Below, in pieces: positions 21,019-32,880 of a stretch of DNA of 64,000 nucleotides (positions are counted from its first letter, which is position 1; each line of letters begins with the position of its first letter). The position numbers were made by a program, and so were the translations under genes. Source of the DNA: Ochotona curzoniae (Eukaryota; Chordata; Mammalia; Lagomorpha; Ochotonidae); NCBI RefSeq assembly GCF_017591425.1, contig NW_024466218.1:13034001-13098000 (forward strand), written 5' to 3'. The notes under the pieces are model-generated. The model was not told where the DNA came from. It did not search any database and worked only from the letters and a program-made list of their open reading frames with translations.

Positions 21019-24000
21019 AGCGCTGTCAAATGTGTGATGTGGGAAACTTCTGAGTTACCGCTCCTTGTTACCCAAATTAGCACCATTGATTAAATCTAAG
21101 CTGGGGACCTGCTCTAAAAGCTTACAATAGTACTTTCTGTAAATTATAAGTCATGGCTGCTATACATGCCTGAGCACTATATTTTGTTTCCTCAACATTT
21201 TTCCACAATGTTTTGGAGAAGGGCAAACTGCTAGCAGTGTCATCTCACAACATAGTAACATAGCATTTCAATTGCCATGCTTTGGAAGACACAGGTGGTA
21301 ATGTTTGGGAACAAAAGAGAGGATGATATCTTGGAAACTTCGTAAGACAAACAGCAGCCGTGTATCAACTGAGGAGGACAGAGACTAGCTAAATGCAGTG
21401 GTGACTGAGTAGGAAAAATTTAGTTGGTGAGATTTCCAGTTTCAAGCCAGTTAGACGACCACATTCAATTGCTTAAAAGGTGAATCTTTGACAGCAGACT
21501 TTTGAAGTCATGGCTAAACATTCTCAATTTCTCTATGTGGAAGCTTACGCTGACTACTTATCAAGCTCTAGCAGTGGTGGTTGATTATATAAAAGTATCT
21601 AACTGCAAAATGTATCTGGACACCAGATACCCTGGCCAGCTCTTGGGACTTCAAAATCAGTCAACATACTGATTTCCTAAGTGGCTGGGGGAAATCTACT
21701 GGCCCTGCCATTACATGAGCATTCTCCACAATTTCTTCTTTCCGTTACACAGTTCCTAGGTGCATCCCACCACGTGGCCATCAATGGTAGCCTAACTTCA
21801 TGTGGAGCTGTAATAACAAAGCATTCTGCCTTTCATCTACCAAGTGTTTCTGTGTTACATACCATAGTTTTTAAAAAAATAGATCCTATAAAGCAAGGTA
21901 GAATTGGAAATACAGTGTTTGAATCTCTAATACCCAAAATAGCAGCTGATGAATGGCAAAAGTTAACTTATAAAAGCTAGCTATTCATTTATAGTGCAAC
22001 ACTCTTGCTGTGATTCTAACCCTAGATAGCTGGATGGTTAATATTACCTGTATCTTCTACTTCAGGGGCGTATCTTTGTGATTTGCACAAACTTGGAGAC
22101 AACATGATGACTATTGCCACCGCTGTTATATCATTCTTGCTGATTCTTCTGCCACAGGGCACAAGATGATGAGAAAATCATGGGATTTGCTAACATGACT
22201 GATAAGAATCAGAAGATCAAGCTATAAATCTTTGTGTATTTAAAGAAACACCAACCAGGCCTGAGCAAAGGAAATCAATTCCCAAACATGTAGCAGATGG
22301 ACTGATAACCACAGGGAGAGCCCCTTGGTAAAATGCTAAGCAGTTTGTGTGTATGTACGTATAATGTGTGTGTGTGTGTGTGTATACCTTTGAACTATAA
22401 ATGTTTAAGGGGAAAGTTTGAAAACAGAGAAGACTCAGTAGTGCATCGCATTAAAGTCCTTGACAAGGAGGAATTCTCTCTGTCCCCTCTGGTCATTCTC
22501 TGTGTCCAGCATGTCTACTCTCTACTCCTTAGGTATGGCGAGCATTTTCTTCTTTCAGTTGTAAACCCAGACATCCTGGAAACAATCAGCCCACTGACCC
22601 AGAGACAAAAACTATTGTTACTTGTCACACCCGGAAGTGTTGGCTATATTAAATCTATTTACATAACCTGTGGATTCACTAAGAAGTGGTTTATCTATAG
22701 ACCCATGATTGCCAGATTTTCTACATTGTACCTGGAATAATTACAACTAATTAATGGGTGTACCTATCATCAACAAGTCTTTGTTTCTCTTCGCAATTTA
22801 CTCGTATGTATCTTGACAGGTATTTTTGTATCTTGATATTGTGTCTTTGAAAATAGATGTAATATTTTGCCCTCACAGGATTTATTTGTCTGTCCCTTGC
22901 TACTCTTACTTCTTCTACTTTGAAATTTAATAGGAGATATTGTTAGCCTTATGCAAATAGAGCTAACAAGTCACCTAATACAAGACTTGTCCATAGAGCA
23001 TTTACATAGTGGGAAGTTAAGAAGAAGAAACAAAATGAACTATGGAAGTCTGAGTGCTCTAAAGGGTCTCCTAGACAAAGTGTATTTGGGATAAATTATC
23101 TTCTAATTTTTAGACCCGATTTTACCTTTGAAGACATGGAAGTGTCTAGTCTTTGGCCATGGCGCAGTAAGGGATGACCATGAGCTATCATTTCGTTTGG
23201 ACATCAAACCTCAGAGGAATCTCATTATACACAATAAACTTATTGGCAAGGAGTCTTTTCATACAATCCCCTTCATCTCTGGGGTCTCCATAAGTGAAAA
23301 GCCCATGCAGAAGGCCACTTCCATTCTTTCTTAAGGCCTTCCGGGGCTTCTCCTATTTTCTACTATTTTCTTGCCTTTTCTTCGCTTTGTCTTTCTTTTA
23401 TATTTGCCGCTTTTTTTGGCCTTTGTTCCCTTTCTCTGAGGACTCTTCTTCCTGATTCTGATTTCCTTTGACTTTGAGTTTAACTTTTATTTTATGAAAT
23501 TCATTCCTCTCCTAATAATTTATAGAAGATGTAGACTGGAAGGACAGGAAAAAAACCATCAAGATTTACTAAAATGAAGGGACTATGTATTCATTTCCTC
23601 CCAATGTCCCTACTTGCTTTAGAAAGTAGCATCTCTTGACAATCCTGTGAGCAATAAAAAATAACAGTTAAAAATGGAAATCAGCACCATTCCTGTCCAC
23701 CTGCTTTGGAATGTGACTGGGACAAAGGGATTCGGAGAAGCATTCATTTTTAGAAATGTTGGCCTCTCCAGGATTATGGGTACCAGTAGTGTAAGAAAAC
23801 TTACAGCATTTCATTTTAAATTCCATCACTACAAGCCTGCTAAGAGTCACATTTAATATCGGGATTTTAGGGATGCTACAACACCTTTTTCCTCAATTTA
23901 TAACGTCAATTCTTTATCCAATTGGGGACAGCTTCGACTTTTTAGGGTAGGACAGACTCTGTTTTTTCTTTTAGATATGACAAACATAGATAACATGTGA

Positions 24001-24215
24001 GAAGCAAATTTGCCTGGAAAAGAAAACAAAAGACTTAGGTCCATTGCATGAAATATGTGTTTTACATGCAAATGCTTTCTAGGAAAATTTTTAAGCAGCT
24101 GAGGCAAGAATTTTTGATTCATATGATTTAGAAGATAAAGAAAAATGATTTAGCAAAGAAATTCTTAAATTTATGAGAAAATTAACATTTTTACAAATTT
24201 GTGTTTTTCTTTTCT
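21019..24215. other. Long SINE-poor stretch without a recognised gene
   Basis: About 3.2 kb with no CSINE. It holds a short (TG)n at 22365-22384 and several open frames. These include 99 codons at 21681-21980 (plus), 135 codons at 22333-22740 (plus, crossing the TG repeat) and 68 codons at 23128-23334 (plus). None shows a recognisable domain, and their composition is not clearly coding. Nothing else is supported. Confidence 0.35.
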
Positions 24216-24221
24216 TTAAGA

Positions 24222-24548
24222 AAAAGGTTTCTTTACTTTTATTGGAAAGTAAAATTTACAGAGACAAGAAGAGATAGAGAAAACAATCTTCTATCAGCTA
24301 GGTTACGCCTCAAATGGCTGCAACAACCAGAGCTGAGTCTATCTGAAGCCTGGAGCTAGGAGCTTCTTCTGGGTATCCCCGTGGGTTCAGGGTCCCAAGG
24401 CTTTGGGCTGTCCTTGACTGCTTTCCCAGGCCATGATCAAGGAGCTGGATGGGAATTGGAGCAGCTGGGACATGAACCGGTGCTTATGTGGGATCCTGGC
24501 ACATACAAGGCAATGACTTTAGCCACTTGGCTGGTGTACAGGACCTAA
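24222..24548 (-). mobile_element. CSINE, - strand
   Basis: Inverted order: TTTACTTTTATTGGAAAGTA, GAGCTGAGTCTATCTGAAGC, GGGTCCCAAGGCTTTGGGC, TTTCCCAGGCCATGATCAAG and GTGGGATCCTGGCAC. Essentially full length, moderately diverged. Confidence 0.9.
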
Positions 24549-25332
24549 ATTTTTAATTTTCTATATTATGAAACTAGGATATATATGATAGGAAATGCAA
24601 TCAGAACTATGCTTGTGGGCAATTTTACCCTCCCACACATACGCATACCTTTTCATATATACACAGGGACATGGTCTCAAATGCATATGAACAAACAGAA
24701 AATACTTTGCTCAGGTTTGGGATAAACTGTCAGAGGAGGAGGCAGTGCTAACTAATCATTGCTTGGAATGGTTAGCCACAGGCTTGCATTTTATCACAAG
24801 CAAATACTTTTGGAACAAATGACGCTGTTCTGAAACTCCACAATTTTTATTGTTTCTTTGTGTTACATACTTTTTTCTAGATAGCAAAAGAAAATGTTTC
24901 TCACTCTAAATCTCGCTATTTAATTTTTAAAAGACAACAGTTGTTTCCTCTATTTTCTGTCTAATTTAATCTATTTTGTTCTAGCTTTAAATTTTAATAG
25001 AAAATCTCAAGGATGAACGAAATGCCATTGTGTAGATTAGAAACAAGGTAGCCATGTGCTCAGAACTACTTTTAGCAAACAGATTTTCTATTGTTGTTTT
25101 ACAACATATACGCTACTCTCAAGGTTTCTATGTATGCATCATGAATCCTTTCATGATACATATTTATATACACACAATTACATATACAACATGTATATAA
25201 TTACTTTATGTAGGAGATATACATATATATAGTCAACATGTACACATATTTATGACATAGCAATATTATTTGACACTAGTATTACAACTATCATTTTAGG
25301 ATTGTGTAGTATCATTTGGCTACTGTTTACAT
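24549..25332. other. Unassigned AT-rich spacer with TA/CA runs
   Basis: Alternating purine-pyrimidine tracts (25150-25245) with many TATA/TACA steps. No gene or repeat family recognised. Confidence 0.35.
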
Positions 25333-25443
25333 GGGGTCTTCAAAAAGTTGATAAAAACATGTATTATGAAAGAAATCATGAATTAAAAAATTTTTACACC
25401 ATGAGTCTTCTAATTCAATTATTTATGAGCTTTTCAAGTGTTC
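25333..25443. mobile_element. Mariner-like MITE, copy 2
   Basis: The left end GGGGTCTTCAAAAAGTTGAT pairs as an imperfect inverted repeat with the right end ATTTATGAGCTTTTCAAGTG. The interior (TGTATTATGAAAGAAATCAT ... AAAATTTTTACACC) matches the pattern I remember for a common mammalian mariner-derived miniature element. It lies at the start of the window's longest open frame (192 codons, TTG start, 25302-25880), showing that this frame is not a native gene. Confidence 0.6.
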
Positions 25444-25445
25444 TT

Positions 25446-25492
25446 TTATATGTATGTATATATATATATATGTGTGTGTGTATGTTTATATA
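25446..25492. repeat. (TA)n(TG)n microsatellite
   Basis: ATGTATGTATATATATATAT grades into TGTGTGTGTATG. It contributes the Tyr/Ile/Cys/Val-rich part of the overlapping open frame. Confidence 0.85.
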
Positions 25493-27080
25493 TAAACCAA
25501 ATGCTGCTGTAGAAATAAGAGCTGTTGATTCATCTAAAAACTCACATATGATACATCTGAATCTAGCTGGAGTCATCACTCGATTAAGCTTGTATTCACT
25601 CATTGTTCTTCTCCCAGTCTCTGTTTTCTGCATAGACCAAACAGACCAGCTGAGTGCGGCTTGCTGGACTTACTGCTCCTGTGTCTTCACCATCATCGTT
25701 AGTGGCACTAGTGTGTATGTTTCTTTCAGGAGTGTGATATTACATTCAATTGATTATTTTCCCATACTGAATTTCATTGACTTCCATTTGGTCTTTCCTG
25801 CCATAATAGGCTTGCTCCACAAGTCAGAGCACCGTTGTCTATATTCTGCCTTTTTTCTTTTCTTTTCTTTTCTTTTTTAGTAATTACAACCAATCACTTA
25901 TGGACATTTGAACATTTGATTAATGGATTACATCACATGGTCTTATTACAAAATGTACAAATAGGAAGTTCAATAAGGTAGAATTCACAGGAAAATCCTT
26001 AGATTTGACATTATATTATCTTATATTAGGGCAAACATATGATATCTGACCCTTTGGGATTGGCTCAAAGTATGCCTATGCCAATTTGCTTTCTATAGCT
26101 AGCGAAAACAAACAAAAAGCCATGAAATGAGTTCAACAACTTGGGCCCAGGGAGACACAGATCTGATATTTCTCTCTCACCTGGCCTTTGACTGCTTCTA
26201 CTCTGATGGTTGGATAATGGTGATGTTTTTCACCTCTTAGAATTAGTGTAGGTTCAGAATCAGTGTCTAGGTGTTCCCTGAAAAGTCTGGTTATTTTTCT
26301 TTTTCATCAATGCACAGTTACCCTGTTAACAGGTTGTAGGACCCTTTGGGGGAAAACTGAGAGAATTTTGGTAGTGTATTTGTGGACTCTCTTGAAGTTG
26401 ACAGACCTCTTTTTAATATAAAGAGTTCTAGGTCTTTAAGCTGGGTAAAGTGTTGGATTTGTTGAAGGATTTTATCTCCGTTTTTATGATTTGGATTCCT
26501 TTTTCTCATTTGAAGTAGAACTGTTATCTGATAAATATCAATAAGGATTTCGTAGGCTCCCTGTGTGGTTCTCTTCTAGAAAAGTGTGGTCAAATAATTA
26601 ACACCACTAATCTGCACAATTCGAAATACTATGATTGCTGCTTTATCTCTGTTGCCCATTTTGGTGACCACATCAACTCTGTTACCTTTGTGCTGTATTT
26701 TTGCCCTGGCTGTGCCCGGATCCAATTGCTGCCAGGCTTAATAGCTACAGCTCTTACTGTAAAGTCTAACCTACAGAAAATAGCAATCCAGGCTATTCTC
26801 AGATACTGCAGATCCTCCTCAAAGTTTATTTCTCAGAATTGTGGTAAAAAGTATCTCTTCTGGTCACATCCAGGTGAATAGATCTTAAATGTCAAACTCC
26901 CCAAGACTTAGAATCTTCTCTATGCTAAACCAAGGCGGATTGGGTATTTCCAGTTTGTTCACTGTGGATTACTTTTTGATCCATGCTTCAGGAAACAAAC
27001 AACAGAAACCTATTCGAATTCTTCATGATATCTGAGATACAATGCTGAATGTAGAATGTCAGGGCTAGCATACAACATAG
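25493..27080. other. Unassigned stretch, possibly old retroelement
   Basis: No family is firmly recognised. A minus-strand open frame at 26318-26509 (63 codons, basic at its start) and the G+C-richer block 26620-26890 could be relics of a retroelement interior, but no protease, reverse-transcriptase or gag motif is visible. Otherwise nothing supported. Confidence 0.3.
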
Positions 27081-27084
27081 CATA

Positions 27085-27320
27085 CAAATTTGTCACCTGT
27101 GCTGTGAGAATCCTATTTGAGCCTCAATTTGTGTTCTGGCTACTCCATTTCTGATCCAGTTCCCTGATAAATGGCCTGGGAAAAGCAAGAGAAGATGGTT
27201 GAAGTGTCTAGGCTCCTGCCACTCAGAGAACTCAGAAGAAGCTCCTGGATCCTGGTATCAGCCTGACCCAACGCTGGGTGTGGGGCCCTCTGTTCTTTTT
27301 GTAACTCTGACTTTCAAATT
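27085..27320 (+). mobile_element. Old CSINE, + strand
   Basis: Plus order: GTGAGAATCCTATTTGAGCC, GATCCAGTTCCCTGATAAAT, GGCCTGGGAAAAGCAAGAGA and GTAACTCTGACTTTCAAATT. Its A-rich tail has evolved into the adjacent GATA repeat. Confidence 0.75.

Positions 27321-27370
<50 letters not shown>
27321..27370. repeat. (GATA)12 microsatellite
   Basis: Fifty uninterrupted bases of GATA, 12.5 perfect units, seeded in the tail of the preceding SINE. Perfect tetranucleotide runs of this length are usually polymorphic. Confidence 0.98.
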
Positions 27371-27371
<1 letters not shown>

Positions 27372-28228
27372 CTACAAAACAGGAAGATGGATGACTGCTT
27401 CCTTAAACAATCTGAAAATTAATGAACTATAAAAACGCTGCTTGTACCACAGCAGCAACTGTCACAGTGAAAATACACTACTTAGCAGGTGAAATTTTAA
27501 GGAAGGGCAGAACTGTGTATCCCCAAAATATTTCTTCAAACCCATTTGTTAATCACTAACGGTTTTTAACGAGTGATCACGAAATATTTGATCCTCCAAC
27601 CTCTAATTAATTTCCTTACCTACTTTGTGTTGTCTAGATTTAGTGCTTTTAAATTACAATATTTAGAAACAAAAAGTAAGATAATAGTGAAGCTATCACC
27701 TTAAGAAAATGATCAAGTGCAGCATTCTTGGTCATATTAATATCAGGTCCTGTCTGAAAATGATGGAGTAAGGAATACATTTTTCCTTTGCAGTGTTCTA
27801 ACTTAGCATTCATAATGTATGAAAAGCATCATAGAACCCCGATGTGAGAGCTACCCTGAAGCACTGAGGCCAAGAAAGATATGGAACTCTAAAAACTGTC
27901 AGAGCAGAGAATAAAAGACATGTCTAAATGCAAAAGAGAATCCCTTATCAGGTTATAATAGAGAAAAACCATACTAGTGAATAAGATGATGAATTTTGGA
28001 TAGTGCATGATTTATTAACAAAATTTTGATGGCATTGGTTTGTAGATTTTATATATGGGTAAGATGTTCACATTTGTGGAATCTAGGTGAAAAGTGCATG
28101 TGAAATTTCTAGATTATAGTTGCCAACTCAGAGCTTCAAGGTAAAAGTTATAAAAATAATGTTTTTGTTTCTACTCTGACATAGGTTTGGTTGTTATACC
28201 ACTCTTCCTGATGTTTCTTTCTGTTTTC
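27371..28228. other. Unassigned AT-rich spacer
   Basis: No gene, RNA or repeat family recognised. Confidence 0.35.
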
Positions 28229-28229
28229 T

Positions 28230-28350
28230 TTTTCAAGATTTATTTCATTTAATTAGAAAGAGCTATAAATAGAGGAGACAGGAAGAAAGATGCTGGTTCA
28301 CTCCCCAGATGGCCAACTCACCTGGTCTCAAGCCAAGAGTTCCATCAAAT
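28230..28350 (-). mobile_element. Short CSINE fragment, - strand
   Basis: TCAAGATTTATTTCATTTAA, GGAGACAGGAAGAAAGATGC and GGTTCACTCCCCAGATGGCC represent only the tail third of the SINE. Confidence 0.6.
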
Positions 28351-28779
28351 GAGTAAGTTCCTACTGTTATACACCATAACCTAATAGACTACTCATAATT
28401 CATAATAACCTGGTAAATTTGTACAGAAAAATAGAAGAAAGAAGCTCTGAGCCACAAGCCAGAAAGTAATATAAAAGAATGGCAAAAGTTGATTGCCCTA
28501 GTTTTTACTAGTGGACTTTGTGGACATGCATGGAGATGTCATAATGGAGCCCATAAATATATTTAATTACTAATAATCTTTTAAAAACTGACTTAATTTG
28601 GTAATTAATAAAAATATTCTGCTGCTCCTTTGATTTTTTTTTAGCAGAGATGTTTAACATGTTGTTTAATCTTTTTTCTAGTATTTGTATATAAGGCAAC
28701 ACATTTCTGCAGAAGTAATAAACTCCATTAGTGATTGTGTCCCATGGGTTTCGGATGTGGATAAATTATAACCATTTTA

Positions 28780-29130
28780 TACTCTCCATTCCTATTTTTT
28801 TACTCTTATGTTGTTTTAAGTGTATTTCTTAATTTCTAAATATGTGTGGTTTTCTGTTCAGTTTTTTTGCTATTGATTTCTAAGTTAAGTGCATTGTGGC
28901 AGCAATTGTGGTTTTCATTGTATCAATCATTCTAAATCTGCTGAAACTTACTTCACAGCCAAGTAAGTGGTTAATGTGTATGAATGTTCCATGTGGGCTT
29001 GAAGTCGTATTTTGGTGGTTACTAGGTGTGCTGTTCTCTATTTGCCCCTTAGATCAATCTTTCTAATGTGTAGTTGTAATCCTCTTTATCCTTTCGATTG
29101 ATTTATTAATTACTTACAGCATCCTACCAT
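28780..29130 (-). mobile_element. L1 ORF2 fragment, - strand
   Basis: The plus strand reads TGCTATTGATTTCTAAGTTA, then GCATTGTGGCAGCAATTGTG, then GTGTATGAATGTTCCATGTG. These are antisense matches to the L1 ORF2 segment between endonuclease and reverse transcriptase. It may continue as unrecognisable L1 to about 29540. Frames are destroyed. Confidence 0.5.
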
Positions 29131-29581
29131 GGTAGACCTTTAGAATTTCTCCCAATTCAGTCTGCATTATTACATTCACGTGTTTTTAGATTATTTGTCT
29201 TCTCTTGTGAATTGCTATTTCCATTAAGTGTGAAATTGTACCTCCCACATGTGCACCAACATAGTAATATAATAATAACAATAGTCAGACTGATTTTCTT
29301 CCTTTCCTCCTTTCTCCTTAGATTTTTATTGAATACTTTTAATAGCATATAAAAGAATTATCATTTTACTTCATTTCAGAGATTCATCTTAAGTATACAA
29401 CATTTCATCTGTTTGTATTTATCTTACATATTAATATTTTTATGTAGTTAGATTTGTTACCATTTTCCCTATATGTTCATGTCTATGTTTTTTCTTCTTG
29501 TTCCTACTTTGGAAATTATAATGCTCCAAAGTTGTGGAAGTCATAGGTTTATGGCAGAAATGGTAACAAAAATATAGTAAA

Positions 29582-29905
29582 GGGCTATTTTATTATTATT
29601 AGAAAGGCAGAGTTACAGAGACAGGAGACACAGAGAGAAAAATCGTCAGGAGAAACAGTAAGATCTTCTGTTGGCTGGTTCACTCCCCTAGTGGCCGCAG
29701 CAGCCAGAGCTGAGCCAATCTGAAGCCAAGAGCCAGGATCTTCTTCTGGGTCTCCCATGTAGGTGCAGGGACCAAGACTTTGGGCTGTTGTCTGCTGCTT
29801 TCCCAGGCCACAGTGGAAGTAAAGCAGCTGAGATATGAGCCTTGCATCCGTATGGGATCCTGGCAGATGCAAGGCAAGGCCACTAGACTATCATGTAAGG
29901 ACCAA
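29582..29905 (-). mobile_element. CSINE, - strand
   Basis: Inverted order: TTTATTATTATTAGAAAGGC, GCAGCCAGAGCTGAGCCAAT, GGGTCTCCCATGTAGGTGC, and CCGTATGGGATCCTGGC. Head end near CATGTAAGGACC. Good match; frames within it are not genes. Confidence 0.9.
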
Positions 29906-30089
29906 AAGACATTTTTAATGTGTAATAATTTAAAGTCAATACTGTCATTTCTTCCTCAAAAATGCAGTGGCCTTAGAACCAATATATTTTCAGCCCACAT
30001 GTTACTAAGTATTGTATCTAAATAAATCAAATTTTAGTTATTCATGACAGCCTTATTTTTGCATAACCAGTATTTTTTGTATTAACAAT

Positions 30090-30410
30090 ATAGCTGCCCC
30101 TTTGTTCTATTTTTTTTATCATTTGTTTTCTGAGCTTCTGACATTCCATTTGTAATCCATTCCTGCTGCCCAAAATACATTCTTTGCAGTTCTGCACTGG
30201 AATAGCCAACTTTCTTGAATTTTACCTGTATGAAAATATCTTCACTTTTTCTCCAGTCTTGAAAAGATATTTTTATTGTGTTTACTTTCTAGATATCCAG
30301 ATACATACCTGTAAATTAACTGAATCACTTCCCCTAGTGCCTTCTAGCTTCTATCTTTTCTCCTAAGAAGCCAAATCTTAGTTTATTACTGCTTACATAT
30401 TTCTCCACTT
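30090..30410 (-). mobile_element. Possible old L1M 3' fragment, - strand
   Basis: TATGAAAATATCTTCACTTT ... GAAAAGATATTTTTATTGTG ... CCTTCTAGCTTCTATC follows the antisense order of an old L1M 3' region. Non-coding. Confidence 0.4.
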
Positions 30411-30417
30411 TTTTTTT

Positions 30418-30740
30418 TGCTACTATTTATTTGAAAGTCAAAGTTATAGAAAGGAAAAAAGAGAAGTAAAGAAATATTTCTCCTGTTGGTTTGCTCTCCA
30501 GATGCTTACAACAGCTGTGCCGTATCAACCTGAAGTCCTGAGCCAGAGACTCAGTCCAGGTCTCTGATATGGGATGATGGAGCTCTGATCTTGAGCCATC
30601 ATCTACCTCTTCCCAAGGTGTCTATTAATAGAAGGCAAATTGCAAGCAGAAGCAGGACTCAACCCAGGGACTCCACCGTGGAATCTGAGCATCCGAAATT
30701 CAGCTCAATCTACTTTTTATCACAATGCCTACCCTGTTAC
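30418..30740 (-). mobile_element. Old CSINE, - strand
   Basis: Inverted order: TACTATTTATTTGAAAGTCA, TTTGCTCTCCAGATGCTTAC, CAGTCCAGGTCTCTGATATG, GCAGGACTCAACCCAGGGAC, and a head end near ATCACAATGCCTACCC. Confidence 0.75.
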
Positions 30741-30826
30741 TCTCTATTAAAGATGTCTCTGTTGGGTAGCTACTATCAACAGTCTGATATTTTAAATTGA
30801 GATTTGAGTTCTATGAATTTTGGATG

Positions 30827-31160
30827 AAAGTATATGGATACCCAAGGGCCCAGTAAGATGACTCATTGGCTAAATCCTCACTTTGCACGTGCTGGGATCC
30901 CATATGGGTGCTGGTTTGTGTCCTGGCTGCTTCAGTTCCCATCCAGCTAACTGCTTGTGGCCTGGAAAAGAAGTAGTGGACCCTGCAGCAGTGTGGGAGA
31001 CAATGAGGAAGCTCCTGGAATCTGGCTTCTGATTGATCGGGTTATTGTGGTCACTTGGTGAGTGCACCCATAGACAAACGTTCTCTTTCCTTCTCTCTGT
31101 GTTAATCTGTCTTTCCAATAATAATTTAAAAAAATCTTTTAAAAAAGTACATGGATAGCC
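30827..31160 (+). mobile_element. CSINE, + strand, with degraded target duplication
   Basis: AAAGTATATGGATACC (30827-30842) and AAAGTACATGGATAGCC (31144-31160) look like a mutated direct repeat. Between them: GTGCTGGGATCCCATATGGG, AGTTCCCATCCAGCTAACTG, CCAATAATAATTTAAAAAAA. The 102-codon minus frame is antisense SINE. Confidence 0.88.
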
Positions 31161-31229
31161 TTTTTGCCCCAGTAGCATTTATTAAAGGAAAAAAAAAAAA
31201 ACATTTTTTCAATCTAGTTACCTTTGAAT

Positions 31230-31870
31230 GTTTGCCCAAATCAGTTTACTAAATGGGTGTTGGATCTATTCTGTTTTCTTTCTGTTCACTAGCCAGTTTT
31301 TTTTTTTTCCACACGTCACTACTACACTCTATTAATTAATGCAATCTTGTGGTTAGACTTCCAGTCATTTTGGATGAGTCCTCCAATTTTGCTCCTCTCT
31401 TTCAAAAATTTTTGATGATTTGCCTTTATTTTCATATGTCTATCTATATATTTAAATACATATATACGGTTTAAAATCTGCCTGTACATATCTACAAACG
31501 TGTGCTGGTGGAGATTAAAAGGTTGCTGACATATATCAACTCATAGAATTTCATTGTATTATTAGACTCTAGCAATTTATATGTCTCGCCTTACATAGAT
31601 TCTCTTTGATTTCTTTCATCAGTGTGTTTCATGTTTCTCAGCACGCTTATCCTATGCATATTTTGCCATACCAAAATATTTAATTGTCATAAAATACCTT
31701 AAAGATTAGTATTCATGCTTTCATTTATATTCCTCTTGGTGGTAATTTTGTGTCCTTTCTATTTCTCTTGGTCATTTCGGCCAAATTTTGTAAGTTTTAT
31801 TTATGTTTCGAAAGAATCAGTCTTAATTTTAGCAATTCTGTCAATTTTTATGATATTTTTTCTTTTTTCA
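31230..31870 (-). mobile_element. L1 ORF2 fragment, - strand
   Basis: The plus strand follows antisense ORF2 downstream of the reverse transcriptase: TGGATCTATTCTGTTTTCTT, then TCTTTGATTTCTTTCATCAG and TTTCATGTTTCTCAGCACGC. At about 31790-31860 a jump to GAAAGAATCAGTCTTAATTT implies an internal deletion. No surviving frame. Confidence 0.55.
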
Positions 31871-31964
31871 GTTTTTTTTAAGTATTAGGTTTTTTCTTCT
31901 GGTTGGTTCACATTATATTTTGAATAATGAAAGGGTTTGTGTTTACTGTTGATCAGGAATAAAT

Positions 31965-32205
31965 GTTTATGTCTGCAAAAGAAAGAGTGGCAGAGAAAGA
32001 GAGAGAGAGATCTTCCATTTTCTGATCTACTTCTCAATTGTCCATCACAGCTGGAGCTGTATTGGTTTGAAGCATTAAGCCAGTAATTTGTTATAGGTTT
32101 CCCCATGTAAGTAACTCAATTACTTAATCTGGCATTTGCTGCCTTCTCAGGCACATTTGTCAGAAGCTGGATCCAAACGGGTATAGTGAGGATTTGATAA
32201 ATGCA
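31965..32205 (-). mobile_element. Old CSINE, - strand
   Basis: GTGGCAGAGAAAGAGAGAG, ATCACAGCTGGAGCTGTAT, TTCTCAGGCACATTTGTCAG and GATCCAAACGGGTATAGTG are in inverted order. Strongly diverged. Confidence 0.55.
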
Positions 32206-32334
32206 TCTTCTCTCTAGCTGTTTCACGATTCCCATTGTCTTCAGTGTAAGGCTGATTGCATATAATTAGGCGTTTGGGGTTTGTCAGTTATTATTTTCTC
32301 AAATGTTTATTTTGTCCCATCATTTCTGTTTTTT

Positions 32335-32628
32335 AAAGATGTATTTATTTTTATTGCAAAGTCAGATATGCAGAGAGGAGGAGAGACAGAGAGCAAGTTC
32401 TTCTGCCTGTTGATTCACTCTTCAAGCGGCCACAGCAGCTGGAGCCAAAACTGATCCAAAGCCAGGAGCCAGGAAACTCTTCCAGGTCTCCCACCAGGGC
32501 TCAGTGTCCCAAGGCTTTGGGCTATCCTTCATTGCTTTCCCAGGCCACAAGCAGGAGCTTGAAAGGAAATGGAGCAGCTGAGAAATGAACTGGAGCCCAT
32601 ACAGGATCTCAGTGGATGCAAAGCACCC
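32335..32628 (-). mobile_element. CSINE, - strand
   Basis: TAAAGATGTATTTATTTTTA, TTGCAAAGTCAGATATGCAG, GAGCCAGGAAACTCTTCCAG, CCCAGGCCACAAGCAGGAGC and CCCATACAGGATCTC. The head end is cut near 32628, where a plus-strand SINE piece begins. Confidence 0.9.
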
Positions 32629-32644
32629 ATATTGTCCAAAAGTC

Positions 32645-32828
32645 TGAGTTCATGTACCCGTATATCTGTGCACCTGTGCAGAAAACCTGAAGGAAGCTGT
32701 TGGCTTTGGGTCAGCTCAGCTCCAGCTGCTGAGACCACTTGAGGAGTGAACCAGCAGATGGTAGATATTTCGTCTGTATCTGCTTCTCTCTATATATCTA
32801 CCTTTCCACTAAAAAATAACAATAAATC
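32645..32828 (+). mobile_element. Older CSINE 3' half, + strand
   Basis: GTCAGCTCAGCTCCAGCTGC, TGAGGAGTGAACCAGCAGAT and CTACCTTTCCACTAAAAAAT are in plus order. It faces the preceding minus-strand SINE, making an inverted pair. Confidence 0.6.
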
Positions 32829-32829
32829 T

Positions 32830-32831
32830 AA

Positions 32832-32878
<47 letters not shown>

Positions 32879-32880
32879 AA
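32830..32880. repeat. (TA)n(GA)n compound microsatellite
   Basis: About 12 TA units pass directly into about 11 GA units, growing from the A-rich tail of the SINE before it. Confidence 0.95.

Noticed and set aside
22333..22740. 135-codon plus-strand frame
   Set aside because: It runs through a TG microsatellite (Cys-Val repeat) and shows no family motif.
25302..25880. 192-codon open frame, the longest in the window
   Set aside because: It begins with TTG, crosses a MITE and a TA/TG microsatellite, and has no recognisable domain or splice context.
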